A DNA stretch of 14,170 bases from Stramentimicrobium sp964525625 (GCA_964525625.1 CAZGKY010000050.1:1-14170); one strand, 5' to 3'. Shown: positions 1 through 6,918, numbered from the stretch's first letter. Made by a program: numbers and translations. Notes: a model not told the origin generated them from the letters alone.

Positions 1-53
1 CATACGAGATGGAATCTCGTGACTGGAGTTCAGAACGTGTGCTCTTCCGATCT
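1..53 (+). other. Illumina P7 index adapter (artefact)
   Basis: The bases read as the end of the Illumina P7 primer: CATACGAGAT (1-10), an 8-base index GGAATCTC (11-18), then the read-2 primer sequence from 19 to the terminal CTCTTCCGATCT (42-53). One extra A at about 34-35 departs from the standard oligonucleotide. This is library adapter carried into the assembly, so it should be trimmed. It also shows that the window begins at a contig end. Confidence 0.97.
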
Positions 54-91
54 ACTTAAGAAAGATTAGGGATATAAGGTATAACTAAAAA

Positions 92-165
92 ATCGCAAGA
101 AAAAGGGCAAGAAAGTTAAACCTCTCACCGGGGTTCTTAAAAGCTACCCGCTATGCGGGTGCGAT
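92..165 (+). other. possible structured RNA or transposon-end hairpin
   Basis: Bases 54-263 hold no gene that I can support. Within them, ATCGCA (92-97) can pair with TGCGAT (160-165), enclosing AACC/GGTT (119-122 with 132-135) and a strong hairpin ACCCGC-TAT-GCGGGT (146-160). Base 160 is shared by the outer stem and the hairpin, so one pair must give way. These GC-rich stems stand out in a very AT-rich context. It could be a leader RNA for the permease genes 100 bases downstream, or the right end of an IS200/IS605-type element whose transposase lies beyond the contig end. No T-run follows, so it is not a typical terminator. I do not recognise a known riboswitch. Confidence 0.3.
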
Positions 166-263
166 ATTTACTAATTGAAAAATATGTTTTAATATTACAT
201 TAATTGTAAATTAAATTGGTTTTTATTTAAATAAAAAGGAACTTAATTAAGGAGAATTTTTTT

Positions 264-746
264 ATGTGGTTTATCTATGTAACAGGCGTCTTATTATTAT
301 TATCTTTTTTCTTTGATAGTAATAAATCAAAAAAGGCCTTAATATTAGCGTATCGGAGATTTATCTTTATTTTCCCTTCTTTTTTAATTATGCTTATCCT
401 GGTTTCTATAATTTTATTTCTATTTCCCCAGGAACGAATAATTTCTTATCTAAATAAGGGAAGCTATATAGTAAATATTATGTTGGCAGCCCTGGTTGGT
501 TCCATAACTGCTGTACCAGGTTTTATAGTCTTTCCCTTAGCCGGTATTTTAAAAGCCAATGGGATACCTTATACTATTATAGCTGCTTTTACTACTACTC
601 TTATGATGGTTGGAACTATTACCTTCCCGGTTGAAGTTACCTATCTGGGGAAAAGGGTTGCCCTGATCCGTAATATCATTAGTTTTATAATTGCTCTAAT
701 AGTAGCTTTGGTGATTGGCCTTTATTTTGGTGAGGTAATTTTATGA
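264..746 (+). CDS. permease, N-terminal half (DUF318/ArsP-like)
   Basis: This is a 160-residue integral membrane protein with about four hydrophobic segments (residues 2-16, 33-54, 69-95, and 104-155 with a short break). The glycine/proline-rich stretch at 79-100 (GSITAVPG, then PLAGILKANG) resembles the repeat motif of the DUF318/ArsP_1 permease family, whose single-chain members are about 300 residues or more. It is therefore half-size. The next gene overlaps it by 4 bases and carries the other half, so the two probably assemble into one permease. Start choice: AAGGAG at 249-254, nine bases before the ATG. The substrate is unknown; some family members export organoarsenicals, but no arsenic genes are nearby. 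Confidence 0.75.
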   Translation: MWFIYVTGVLLLLSFFFDSNKSKKALILAYRRFIFIFPSFLIMLILVSIILFLFPQERIISYLNKGSYIVNIMLAALVGSITAVPGFIVFPLAGILKANGIPYTIIAAFTTTLMMVGTITFPVEVTYLGKRVALIRNIISFIIALIVALVIGLYFGEVIL

Positions 747-1285
747 AGGTACCAGGCAAGAAAGAAAATAAAAAAATTAAAAGAGGTTTATTTTTAATTA
801 TTGTTTTGATCTATTTTATTTTTGTTTTTTATTCCTGTATATTTAACATCTCCTCTGGAAGGGAAATTGGTACTAATTTGTTGTCTTTTTTGTCTTCTAT
901 GAGCAAGATATTACCCTGTGCTTTTATTTTAATCGGTTTATTTGAAGTATGGGTGCCCAGGGAAAGAGTTGAAAAATATCTGGGATATCAAGGTGGTTTA
1001 CGGGGACATATCTGGGCTATTATTCTAGCGGGGACTATGGCTGGGGGGCTATTAGTAGCTTTACCAGTGTCATCAGCTTTATACCATAAGGGAGCACGTC
1101 CAAGTGCTATCTTTACTTTTTTGGGAGCTTCAGCGATTGTTAGAATTCCTATGACTTTATTTGAAGCCTCTTTCTTGGGAGCTGAATTTACAATTATACG
1201 TTGGACGGTTTCTATACCATTGATTATTATTTCCTCTATCTTTTTGGAAAAATATTTCACAAAAGAGCAATTTGAGATAAAATAA
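743..1285 (+). CDS. permease, C-terminal half (DUF318/ArsP-like)
   Basis: This is a 180-residue membrane protein. It has a basic N-terminus (residues 1-14), then hydrophobic segments at about 15-35, 43-69, 90-113, 120-145 and 150-168. The motif AGTMAGGLLVALPVSSALYH (96-115) followed by KGARPSA is the second copy of the DUF318/ArsP-type repeat and mirrors residues 79-100 of the preceding protein. Its ATG overlaps the upstream stop codon in ATGA (743-746), which suggests translational coupling and a 1:1 heteromeric permease. A GAGG at 732-735 lies inside the upstream gene as its Shine-Dalgarno site. The transported substrate cannot be read from the sequence. Confidence 0.75.
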   Translation: MKVPGKKENKKIKRGLFLIIVLIYFIFVFYSCIFNISSGREIGTNLLSFLSSMSKILPCAFILIGLFEVWVPRERVEKYLGYQGGLRGHIWAIILAGTMAGGLLVALPVSSALYHKGARPSAIFTFLGASAIVRIPMTLFEASFLGAEFTIIRWTVSIPLIIISSIFLEKYFTKEQFEIK

Positions 1286-1368
1286 AAAATAATATCAAAC
1301 AGATTCTAAGGGCTGTTCAATTTATTCATAAATGATCTTATTTTTTATGAAAGAAAAAGGGAGAAAAG

Positions 1369-2481
1369 ATGGAAAAGTCAAAGGTCTATTTTACTGATTT
1401 AAGAGCTAAGCCAGGAAAAAATTTACTGGATAAATTATACAATTTGGTTAATAAAGCTGGTATAAAAAATATTGATTTTAAAGGGAAATTTGTTGCTTTA
1501 AAAATACATTTTGGGGAACCAGGTAATCTTGCTTATATCAGACCAAATTATGTTGCCTGTATTGTTCGCTTAATAAAAGAATGTGGGGGATTTCCTTTTC
1601 TTACTGATGCTAATACTCTCTATCATGGGAAAAGAGCCAATGCTGTTGATCATCTTAATACAGCTATGGAGAATGGATTCAATCGTATAGCAATAGGATG
1701 TGATGTAATTATTGCTGATGGATTGAAGGGAACTGAATATAGAGAAATTCTGATAAACAAAAAACATTGTCGAGCTCCTAAGATTGGTTCTGCTATTGCT
1801 GATTGTGACATAATAATTTCTCTTACTCATTTTAAAGGGCATGAAATGACCGGTTTTGGGGGTACTTTGAAGAATTTAGGTATGGGAAGTGGTTCACGAG
1901 CAGGTAAAATGGAGATGCATTCTACTTCAAAACCCAGGATCAAGGTGAAAAATTGTGTAAGTTGTGGCTATTGTATCAAGAATTGTTCCCAGGAAGCAAT
2001 CCATTTTAATAGTAATAAAAAAGCAGAAATTGATTACCAGAAATGTATTGGGTGTGGTCAATGTGTAGCAGTATGCCAGTATAGTGCTGCAGTGGCAAGC
2101 TCTGATGCTTCAGGGGCAATAGTTCAGGAAAAAATGGTAGAATATGCTTATGCCGTATTAAAAGATAAACCACATTTTCATATTAGCTTCATTATGAATG
2201 TTTCTCCTTACTGTGATTGTTGGAGCTATAATGATATGGCTATTGTGCCGGATATTGGAATGGCTGCTTCTTTTGATCCGGTAGCCCTGGACAAGGTTTG
2301 TGTGGATTTAGTAAATGAAGCTAATGTGATAAAGAAATCTATATTGGAAGAACGTAATTGTGGTAAGGGAGAGGATAAATTTTATAATATACATCCTGAT
2401 ACAGACTGGAAAGTAGGATTGAGATATGCTGAAGAATTAGGATTAGGGAGCCAAAGCTATCATTTAATTATAGTGCCTTAG
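1369..2481 (+). CDS. DUF362 iron-sulfur protein with two [4Fe-4S] motifs
   Basis: The 370-residue protein has a DUF362 core. Residues 43-53 (ALKIHFGEPGN) and 153-173 (starting THFKGHEMTGFG, then LKNLGMG) are typical of the family. A bacterial ferredoxin-like insert follows, with two CxxCxxCxxxC motifs at C196-C206 and C226-C236, enough for two [4Fe-4S] clusters. After it comes the second DUF362 stretch, with a DPVALDKVCVDL motif near residue 305. Such proteins are common in anaerobes and are presumed electron carriers or redox enzymes, but no reaction is established for the family. No signal peptide is visible, so it is probably cytoplasmic. GGGAG lies just upstream of the ATG. The gene has its own 83-base upstream gap, which contains an AT-only dyad (1325-1332/1344-1351). 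Confidence 0.88.
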   Translation: MEKSKVYFTDLRAKPGKNLLDKLYNLVNKAGIKNIDFKGKFVALKIHFGEPGNLAYIRPNYVACIVRLIKECGGFPFLTDANTLYHGKRANAVDHLNTAMENGFNRIAIGCDVIIADGLKGTEYREILINKKHCRAPKIGSAIADCDIIISLTHFKGHEMTGFGGTLKNLGMGSGSRAGKMEMHSTSKPRIKVKNCVSCGYCIKNCSQEAIHFNSNKKAEIDYQKCIGCGQCVAVCQYSAAVASSDASGAIVQEKMVEYAYAVLKDKPHFHISFIMNVSPYCDCWSYNDMAIVPDIGMAASFDPVALDKVCVDLVNEANVIKKSILEERNCGKGEDKFYNIHPDTDWKVGLRYAEELGLGSQSYHLIIVP

Positions 2482-2534
2482 TTTTTAGAATAAAACATTC
2501 TTTTCAATCTTTACCTTTATAATTTATTGACTAT

Positions 2535-2795
2535 TTATCTACGATCCCTTTCCAGGTCATAAATCATTTTTTCTAAATACCATTCTTCTGTTTTATGGGG
2601 GTACTTCTTTTCCAGAACTTCCATTTGCCTTGCTATGGTTTTTTCTGCCTGCTCAGGAGAAAAGCGAAGCAATCTATAGTATTTTTGCCTCAAGGACTGT
2701 TTCTTTCTACTCCACTTAACTACCTTTTTTAAGATAAACAGGTAAATTATTAGCAAAAGAAAAGTGATAGTAATAATTATATATAATTTGATCAT
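2535..2795 (-). CDS. small single-pass membrane protein, unknown function
   Basis: The reverse-strand gene encodes 86 residues. I chose the ATG at 2795 because AAAGGGGA (2801-2808 on the other strand) sits five bases before it; an upstream in-frame ATG at 2834 would add 13 residues but has no such site. Residues 2-25 form one hydrophobic helix, followed by a strongly basic stretch (KKVVKWSRKKQSLRQK) and a charged helical tail ending EKMIYDLERDRR. It is probably an N-terminally anchored protein with a cytoplasmic tail. I do not recognise a family. It is transcribed convergently to the DUF362 gene (53-base gap) and divergently from guaD, so it is a single-gene unit. Confidence 0.6.
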   Translation of the reverse strand: MIKLYIIITITFLLLIIYLFILKKVVKWSRKKQSLRQKYYRLLRFSPEQAEKTIARQMEVLEKKYPHKTEEWYLEKMIYDLERDRR

Positions 2796-2844
2796 AATAA
2801 TCCCCTTTGATTTTTTTTCATATCTAAAAAACATATACCTCTAC

Positions 2845-2874
2845 TTGCCCATTTTAATATACCTATTCTATAAT
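2845..2874 (+). promoter_or_regulatory. candidate promoter for guaD
   Basis: TATAAT at 2869-2874 is a perfect -10 box. TTGCCC at 2845-2850, 18 bases upstream, is a partial -35 box. Transcription would begin near 2881 and leave a leader of about 90 bases. The gap is the divergent space between the small membrane protein and guaD. Confidence 0.4.
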
Positions 2875-2879
2875 ATAAA

Positions 2880-2941
2880 ATACTAGATGAAAAATAGTAT
2901 AGATATTTTTTCCGGTATTATTTACCGAAGAGGCTTCCGGA
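2880..2941 (+). promoter_or_regulatory. hairpin-rich leader of guaD
   Basis: Three small dyads follow the putative transcription start: ATACTA/TAGTAT (2880-2885 with 2895-2900), CGGTA/TACCG (2913-2917 with 2923-2927) and GAAG/CTTC (2927-2930 with 2934-2937). TCCGG (2911-2915) can instead pair with CCGGA (2937-2941), which excludes the second hairpin. Mutually exclusive stems just before the ribosome binding site (2957-2965) are what a small regulatory RNA would show. The layout does not match the purine riboswitch consensus that I know, so no ligand is assigned. Confidence 0.3.
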
Positions 2942-2971
2942 TAGACAGATAGTGAGAAAAGGAGGGGTAAT

Positions 2972-3436
2972 ATGCTTAATAGGTTTATGGAAGAGGCTAT
3001 TCGACTATCCATAGAGAATATTAGAATGGGAGGGGGTCCCTTTGGAGCAGTTATTGTCCATGATAATCAAATTATTTCCACTGGGGTTAATGCTGTTATT
3101 ATTAATAATGATCCTACTGCTCATGCTGAGATACAAGCCATTCGTTCAGCCTGTCACAAACTAAAGAACATTAATTTATCAGGTTGTAGCATTTTCACCT
3201 CCTGTGAACCATGCCCTATGTGTTTAGGGGCCATTTATTGGGCACATCTAGATGCAATTTATTATGGTAATAGTAGAAAAGATGCTCACAAGATTGGATT
3301 TGCGGATGAAATAATTTATGCTGAGTTTAATCGTCCAGTATCTCAACGTTCTATACCCATGATTCAGATTTATTCAGATGAGGCAAAACAAGCCTTTCTA
3401 CTGTGGGAAGAGTTAGAAAATAAGAAAAGATATTAG
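2972..3436 (+). CDS. guaD: guanine deaminase
   Basis: The 154-residue protein belongs to the cytidine/deoxycytidylate deaminase fold. It hydrolyses guanine to xanthine and ammonia in purine salvage, in the cytoplasm. The zinc site is intact: HAE at 51-53 gives the ligand H51 and the proton shuttle E53, and PCPMC at 80-84 gives C81 and C84. The wider motif FTSCEPCPMCLGAIYWA (75-91), the NDPTAHAE stretch and the aromatic C-terminus (ending NKKRY) closely resemble Bacillus subtilis GuaD (156 residues) as I remember it, rather than the tRNA deaminase TadA. The start is fixed by AAAAGGAGG at 2957-2965. It is followed 39 bases later by a macrodomain gene on the same strand, so the two probably share a transcript. 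Confidence 0.9.
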   Translation: MLNRFMEEAIRLSIENIRMGGGPFGAVIVHDNQIISTGVNAVIINNDPTAHAEIQAIRSACHKLKNINLSGCSIFTSCEPCPMCLGAIYWAHLDAIYYGNSRKDAHKIGFADEIIYAEFNRPVSQRSIPMIQIYSDEAKQAFLLWEELENKKRY

Positions 3437-3475
3437 GGTTTATAGGAAAAATTTTCATAAAGAGAGGGCGTTATT

Positions 3476-4006
3476 ATGAAAAAGAAAATATCTGGAATAA
3501 CCATAGAGTGTGTTCTGGGAGATATTGCTGCTCAAAAAGATATGACCGCTGTAGTAAATGCTGCCAATGCACAATTAAAAATGGGAGGAGGGGTGGCCGG
3601 CGCTTTGCATCGAGCTGCTGGGCCAGGATTAGAAGAAGAATGTCAGCCCTTAGCTCCTATTAAGCCTGGTAACGCAGTTATTACTGGTGGTCATAAACTA
3701 CCAAATAGATATGTCATTCACTGTCTAGGACCGGTTTATGGAATAGACAGCCCGGAGGATGTGCTGTTAGCAAACTGCTATCGTAATGCCTTACTATTAG
3801 CCGATGAACATCGAATTGATTCAATAGCTTTTCCAGCAATTTCTACTGGAGCCTTTGGTTATCCCCTTGAAGAGGCTACCCAGGTTACCTTTCGTACCAT
3901 AAAAAAAATATTACCAAAATTACTTTACCTTAAATACATTCGTTTTGTCTTATATGACCAGGATACTCTTTCTATTTATGAAAAGCATCTGGAAAAGCTA
4001 GAATAA
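3476..4006 (+). CDS. macrodomain (ADP-ribose-binding) protein
   Basis: The 176-residue protein is a stand-alone macrodomain of the MacroD/YmdB type, which binds ADP-ribose and often removes ADP-ribose or O-acetyl groups. Family motifs are clear: VVNAAN (26-31), MGGGVAGALHRAAG (36-49) and FPAISTGAFGYP (119-130), the last forming the diphosphate-binding loop. Length is normal for single-domain members. In YmdB/MacroD-type hydrolases the GGGVDG loop carries an Asp proposed to be catalytic; here that position is A41, so activity may be lost or use another residue, while binding should remain. It lies 39 bases after guaD with its own GAGAGGG ribosome binding site. The substrate is not known. Confidence 0.88.
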   Translation: MKKKISGITIECVLGDIAAQKDMTAVVNAANAQLKMGGGVAGALHRAAGPGLEEECQPLAPIKPGNAVITGGHKLPNRYVIHCLGPVYGIDSPEDVLLANCYRNALLLADEHRIDSIAFPAISTGAFGYPLEEATQVTFRTIKKILPKLLYLKYIRFVLYDQDTLSIYEKHLEKLE

Positions 4007-4104
4007 GTTTATGGTATTAACAAAAAAAAGAATATTGAGATATGATAGGAATAGGATAATGAAATGATAAGAGATAAATTTGTATTACTTTACAAATAAT
4101 TGAT

Positions 4105-4548
4105 TTATCCTTCTTGTTCTTTTTCTTTGCGTTTTCTTCTGCGATGACAGCGAAAGCGCCTGCGTTTCTTGGGACTGGTGATACCAGCCTTCTTTAAGAG
4201 GGTATACAAGGCCGAATAACTAATGGTAATCTTTTCATATTCTGCCAGCAATTCCTGAAAATGATAAAAATTTGCATGAGCGTAGGCAGGGGATTTCCTT
4301 AAGGTGATAATCTTTTCTCTTAGGCTCTCAGCAAGCGCATGAGATGGCTTTCTACCGCTATTTTTGTGGATAAGTGCATGCGTCCCAAATTCTCTTACTC
4401 CTTTCTTGAGGCGAATGATTTGCCGGGTAGAAAGTCCCAAAGAAATTGCTGCCTGTTTTACTGTCAGCTGCTTTTCTATCAGCTTAGAGATGGTCAAATA
4501 CCTACCAAGTTGTTTTTGAGACATTGGATAATATACCTCTTTATTCAT
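4105..4548 (-). pseudogene. truncated IS1202/ISNCY-like transposase (N-terminal domain)
   Basis: The reverse-strand frame encodes 147 residues. If the better-placed ATG at 4524 is used (AGAGG at 4536-4540), it is 139. It has a helix-turn-helix at about residues 28-52 (LTVKQAAISLGLSTRQIIRL), the GRKPSHAL linker, a second helical DNA-binding part near 109-123, and a basic run (KKRRRFRCHRRRKRK, 127-141). This matches the N-terminus of IS1202/ISNCY-type transposases of more than 400 residues. The frame stops at 4105 just where the DDE catalytic domain should begin, and no continuation appears in 4007-4104. It is thus a remnant that may still bind DNA but cannot transpose. The neighbouring macrodomain and lacI genes are intact. 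Confidence 0.72.
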
Positions 4549-4549
4549 A

Positions 4550-4591
4550 GTGACATTTTATCAAGATAATTAATAAGGTGACATTATCATA
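4550..4591 (-). repeat. tandem GTGACATT repeat at the outer edge of the IS remnant
   Basis: GTGACATTTTATCA (4550-4563) recurs as GTGACATTATCATA (4578-4591), 28 bases apart and in the same orientation. Repeats of this kind at an IS terminus usually serve as transposase binding sites and overlap its promoter. No clear inverted partner was found at 4007-4104, which fits loss of the other end along with the catalytic domain. Confidence 0.45.
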
Positions 4592-4619
4592 AAATAATCA
4601 CACAAACTAATTCGTTAAC

Positions 4620-4648
4620 TTGACAGTGATATAGAATTATAATATAAT
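4620..4648 (+). promoter_or_regulatory. strong sigma-70-type promoter for the lacI/TRAP cluster
   Basis: TTGACA (4620-4625) and TATAAT (4643-4648) are both perfect consensus and are separated by exactly 17 bases, so transcription should start near 4655. A second overlapping TATAAT lies at 4638-4643. Its position just outside the IS remnant and on top of LacI-type operators marks it as the regulated promoter of the regulator gene and probably of the cluster behind it. Confidence 0.85.
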
Positions 4649-4677
4649 GTAAACGATATCAAATGTAAACGTTTACA
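4648..4677 (+). promoter_or_regulatory. paired LacI-family operators
   Basis: TGTAAACGTTTACA (4664-4677) is a perfect 14-base palindrome with a central CG, the classic LacI-family operator. A degenerate copy, TGTAAACGATATCA (4648-4661), shares its left half and lies 16 bases upstream. Together they cover the end of the -10 box and the start site, so repressor binding would block transcription. The natural occupant is the LacI-type protein encoded 40 bases downstream (autorepression). A general CcpA-type regulator is a possible alternative. Confidence 0.85.
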
Positions 4678-4717
4678 AAAATATTTTTTTATCTATTTAA
4701 GTAAATACCATATAAAT

Positions 4718-5737
4718 ATGAGAATAAATATAAGAAATGTGGCCCAAAAAGCAGGATATTCAACGGCAACTGTTTCTAGAGTTTTAAGAAATTATCCTGG
4801 AGTTAGAGAAAAGACCAGAGAAAAGGTACTTAAGACAGTATCAGAATTAAATTATGAAGTAAATGCTGTAGCGCGAAACCTTAGGCAGAAAAAAACATAC
4901 TCAATTGGAATAATTGTAGGAAATGTTCTTTCACAATTTTACTCAGTTATTGCCAAGTCAGTGGAAGATACAGCAAATAAATACGGATATAACACCATTC
5001 TATGTAATGGAGACGAAAATCCTGAAAAAGAACTTAACTACCTGAAAGTTTTAAAATCCAATAAAGTAGATGGTATAATACTTACTCCCACTGGTAAAAA
5101 TTCTGAATATATACACCACCTAATAAATTCAGGAACTAAAATAGTTCTTTTAGACCGTTTAATAAAAGGAATAAATTGCGATGCTGTATTGGTTGATAAT
5201 GCCGTTGGTGCTTATAAGGCAGTTAGATATTTAATAGAGCAAGGCTATAGCAAAATTGGAATAATAAATGGTTATCTTGACCGAACTACTGGTGCGGAAA
5301 GATTAAGAGGGTACTTACAGGCTTTACAGGAAAGTGGAATAGCTAAAAATAATAACTTGATTAAAAATGGTGATTTTAAAAAAGAGAGTGGTAAAAGATT
5401 AACTCAAGAGTTATTAGAACAAACTGATAAGCCCGAAGTTATTTTTGTAACAAATATTGATATGTCTATAGGAGCATTAATTGCTATAAAAGAAAATAAT
5501 CTTACCATTCCTGATGATATTGGAATAATCTGTTTTGATGATTCGGAATGGGCTCCTATAATGAGACCACCAATAACTGTAGTAAGACAACCTGTATATC
5601 AATTAGGCGTTGTTGCTACCGAATTATTAATTAAAAAAATTGAAAATAGAGAAAAAGAAATAGACCACAAGAATACCATCGTAACTTTAAAGACAGAGCT
5701 TGTTGTTAGAAATTCTACTAAAAGATTAAATGTGTAA
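4718..5737 (+). CDS. LacI-family transcriptional regulator
   Basis: The 339-residue protein has the full LacI architecture. A helix-turn-helix lies at residues 6-25 (VAQKAGYSTATVSRVLRN), and a hinge helix at 49-55 (NAVARNL, with L55 as the residue that intercalates at the central CG). A periplasmic-binding-protein-like effector domain runs from about 60 to 330, including VLVDN (157-161), TGAERLRGY (191-199) and the CFDDSEWAPIMRPPITVVRQ stretch (272-291). It probably represses its own promoter through the two palindromes at 4648-4677 and releases DNA when a sugar acid or its breakdown product binds. The genes behind it suggest that ligand, but the sequence does not name it. No good Shine-Dalgarno site precedes the ATG, so translation may be deliberately weak. 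Confidence 0.92.
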   Translation: MRINIRNVAQKAGYSTATVSRVLRNYPGVREKTREKVLKTVSELNYEVNAVARNLRQKKTYSIGIIVGNVLSQFYSVIAKSVEDTANKYGYNTILCNGDENPEKELNYLKVLKSNKVDGIILTPTGKNSEYIHHLINSGTKIVLLDRLIKGINCDAVLVDNAVGAYKAVRYLIEQGYSKIGIINGYLDRTTGAERLRGYLQALQESGIAKNNNLIKNGDFKKESGKRLTQELLEQTDKPEVIFVTNIDMSIGALIAIKENNLTIPDDIGIICFDDSEWAPIMRPPITVVRQPVYQLGVVATELLIKKIENREKEIDHKNTIVTLKTELVVRNSTKRLNV

Positions 5738-5779
5738 TTTAACAATAAATTCTTAATTTTCTTAGCAAATATTTATTTT

Positions 5780-5815
5780 ATGATTAAAGGAGGTAAGAAG
5801 ATAAATATGGTATAA
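5780..5815 (+). other. orphan ribosome binding site with mini-ORF in the lacI-dctP gap
   Basis: A near-perfect AAAGGAGGT (5786-5794) sits in the 152-base gap, yet the ATG that follows at 5807 is closed after one further codon. An ATG at 5780 gives an 11-codon frame running through the site itself. No product is claimed. It may be a remnant of a lost gene start or a translated leader. No clear terminator was seen in the gap, so read-through from lacI into dctP is likely. Confidence 0.3.
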
Positions 5816-5889
5816 AGGGAAATTGATTTTTTATTGCCTAAATAAAAATAGAAAATTGATCTATTAAAAATTTAAAAAGGAGGATTTTT

Positions 5890-6918
5890 ATGAAAAGTGT
5901 AAATATTTTTAAAGTTATCTTAGTAGTTGTTATATTTATGATTTTTTCTTCTATGGTGGTTTTTTCGGATCAACCAAAGTATAACTTGAAATTTTCTACT
6001 GTTGCTACTCCTCTAGAGCCACAAACCCAGGGTTTTATGAAGTTTGCTGAAATAATAGAACAGTTGACTGGTGGTAATATTAAAGTAACTATCTATCATT
6101 CCGGCCAGTTAGCAGACCAAAAAACTTCCGTTCTTGGTACCATGCGTGGAGATATAGATATGTGTGATGGTGCTCCTTCTTGGTATAGCGATTTAGTCCC
6201 CTATCCTGAAATTGGAGTATTAGAAGCTGCTTATGCCTATAAAAATTTGGACCATCTTTATTATGTTGTCAATGGTCCAATAGGAAAAGCGTATTGGGAA
6301 GAATTAAGAAAGAGATCGGGTTTAGTAGTATTAGATACTTATTTTTTAGGTACTAGGCAACTAAATTTAACCAAAAAAGCGGGAGTAGTTAGAAGACCAG
6401 AGGATTTAAAAGGAGTAAAGTTAAGAATGCCTGGGTCAGAAGCATGGATGGATGTCGGAAGAGGTTTAGGTGCTCAACCCACTCCATTAGGATTCAATGA
6501 AGTTTATATGGCTTTGAAGACGGGTACCATAGATGGACAAGACAATCCTCTACCTACAGATTACTCCAGTAAATTTTATGAAGTTACTCATTATATTGTC
6601 TTAACCGACCACCAGATGACCATTGTTAATCCCACAATAAATGAAAAAGTTTGGAATAGCATGCCGGAAGATTATAAAGTCTATATGAAAAAAGCTCTTT
6701 TAGTGGGAAGAAACCATTGTAATCAATTAGTTTTAGAGCAAGAGGCAATTTTACAAGCTAAATTCCAAAATGAATTTGGTATGGAAATAATTATACCTGA
6801 TAAAGATGCTTTTATGGAAAGTGTCAAAAAAATGTATGTTAAAAATGATGAAATTTGGGGTAAAGGCGTCTATGAGATGATACAAAATGCCAGTGCAGAG
6901 GTGTATGAAGCAAAATAG
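5890..6918 (+). CDS. dctP: TRAP transporter solute-binding protein (DctP family)
   Basis: The 342-residue extracytoplasmic receptor captures a carboxylate-bearing solute for the DctQ/DctM membrane pair. Residues 1-26 form a signal peptide (a basic residue, then a long hydrophobic core ending FSD). The mature protein shows the DctP pattern: GQLADQKTSVLGTMRGDIDM (72-91), LGTRQLN (153-159), EDLKGVKLRMPGSEAW (171-186) and FNEVYMALKTGTIDGQDNP (202-220). R179 in KLRMPG is the conserved arginine that binds the substrate carboxylate in characterised TRAP receptors, including SiaP. AAGGAGG lies seven bases before the ATG. A terminator-like hairpin follows the gene, so it may be made in excess over the membrane subunits. 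Sialic-acid-like or Kdo-like acids are suggested by context only. Confidence 0.93.
   Translation: MKSVNIFKVILVVVIFMIFSSMVVFSDQPKYNLKFSTVATPLEPQTQGFMKFAEIIEQLTGGNIKVTIYHSGQLADQKTSVLGTMRGDIDMCDGAPSWYSDLVPYPEIGVLEAAYAYKNLDHLYYVVNGPIGKAYWEELRKRSGLVVLDTYFLGTRQLNLTKKAGVVRRPEDLKGVKLRMPGSEAWMDVGRGLGAQPTPLGFNEVYMALKTGTIDGQDNPLPTDYSSKFYEVTHYIVLTDHQMTIVNPTINEKVWNSMPEDYKVYMKKALLVGRNHCNQLVLEQEAILQAKFQNEFGMEIIIPDKDAFMESVKKMYVKNDEIWGKGVYEMIQNASAEVYEAK

Noticed and set aside
988..1260. Reverse-strand open frame of 90 codons
   Set aside because: It lies wholly inside the second permease half, has no ribosome site or family pattern, and is a shadow of the real gene.
1325..1351. Dyad TTCATAAA/TTTATGAA before the DUF362 gene as operator or terminator
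   Set aside because: It is AT-only with an 11-base loop; such dyads arise easily by chance in this composition.
2482..2515. AGAAT/ATTCT hairpin as terminator between convergent genes
   Set aside because: The stem has only five pairs and one GC, too weak to call.
4339..4569. Forward open frame of 76 codons over the transposase fragment
   Set aside because: It is antisense to a recognisable transposase domain and has no protein-like features of its own.
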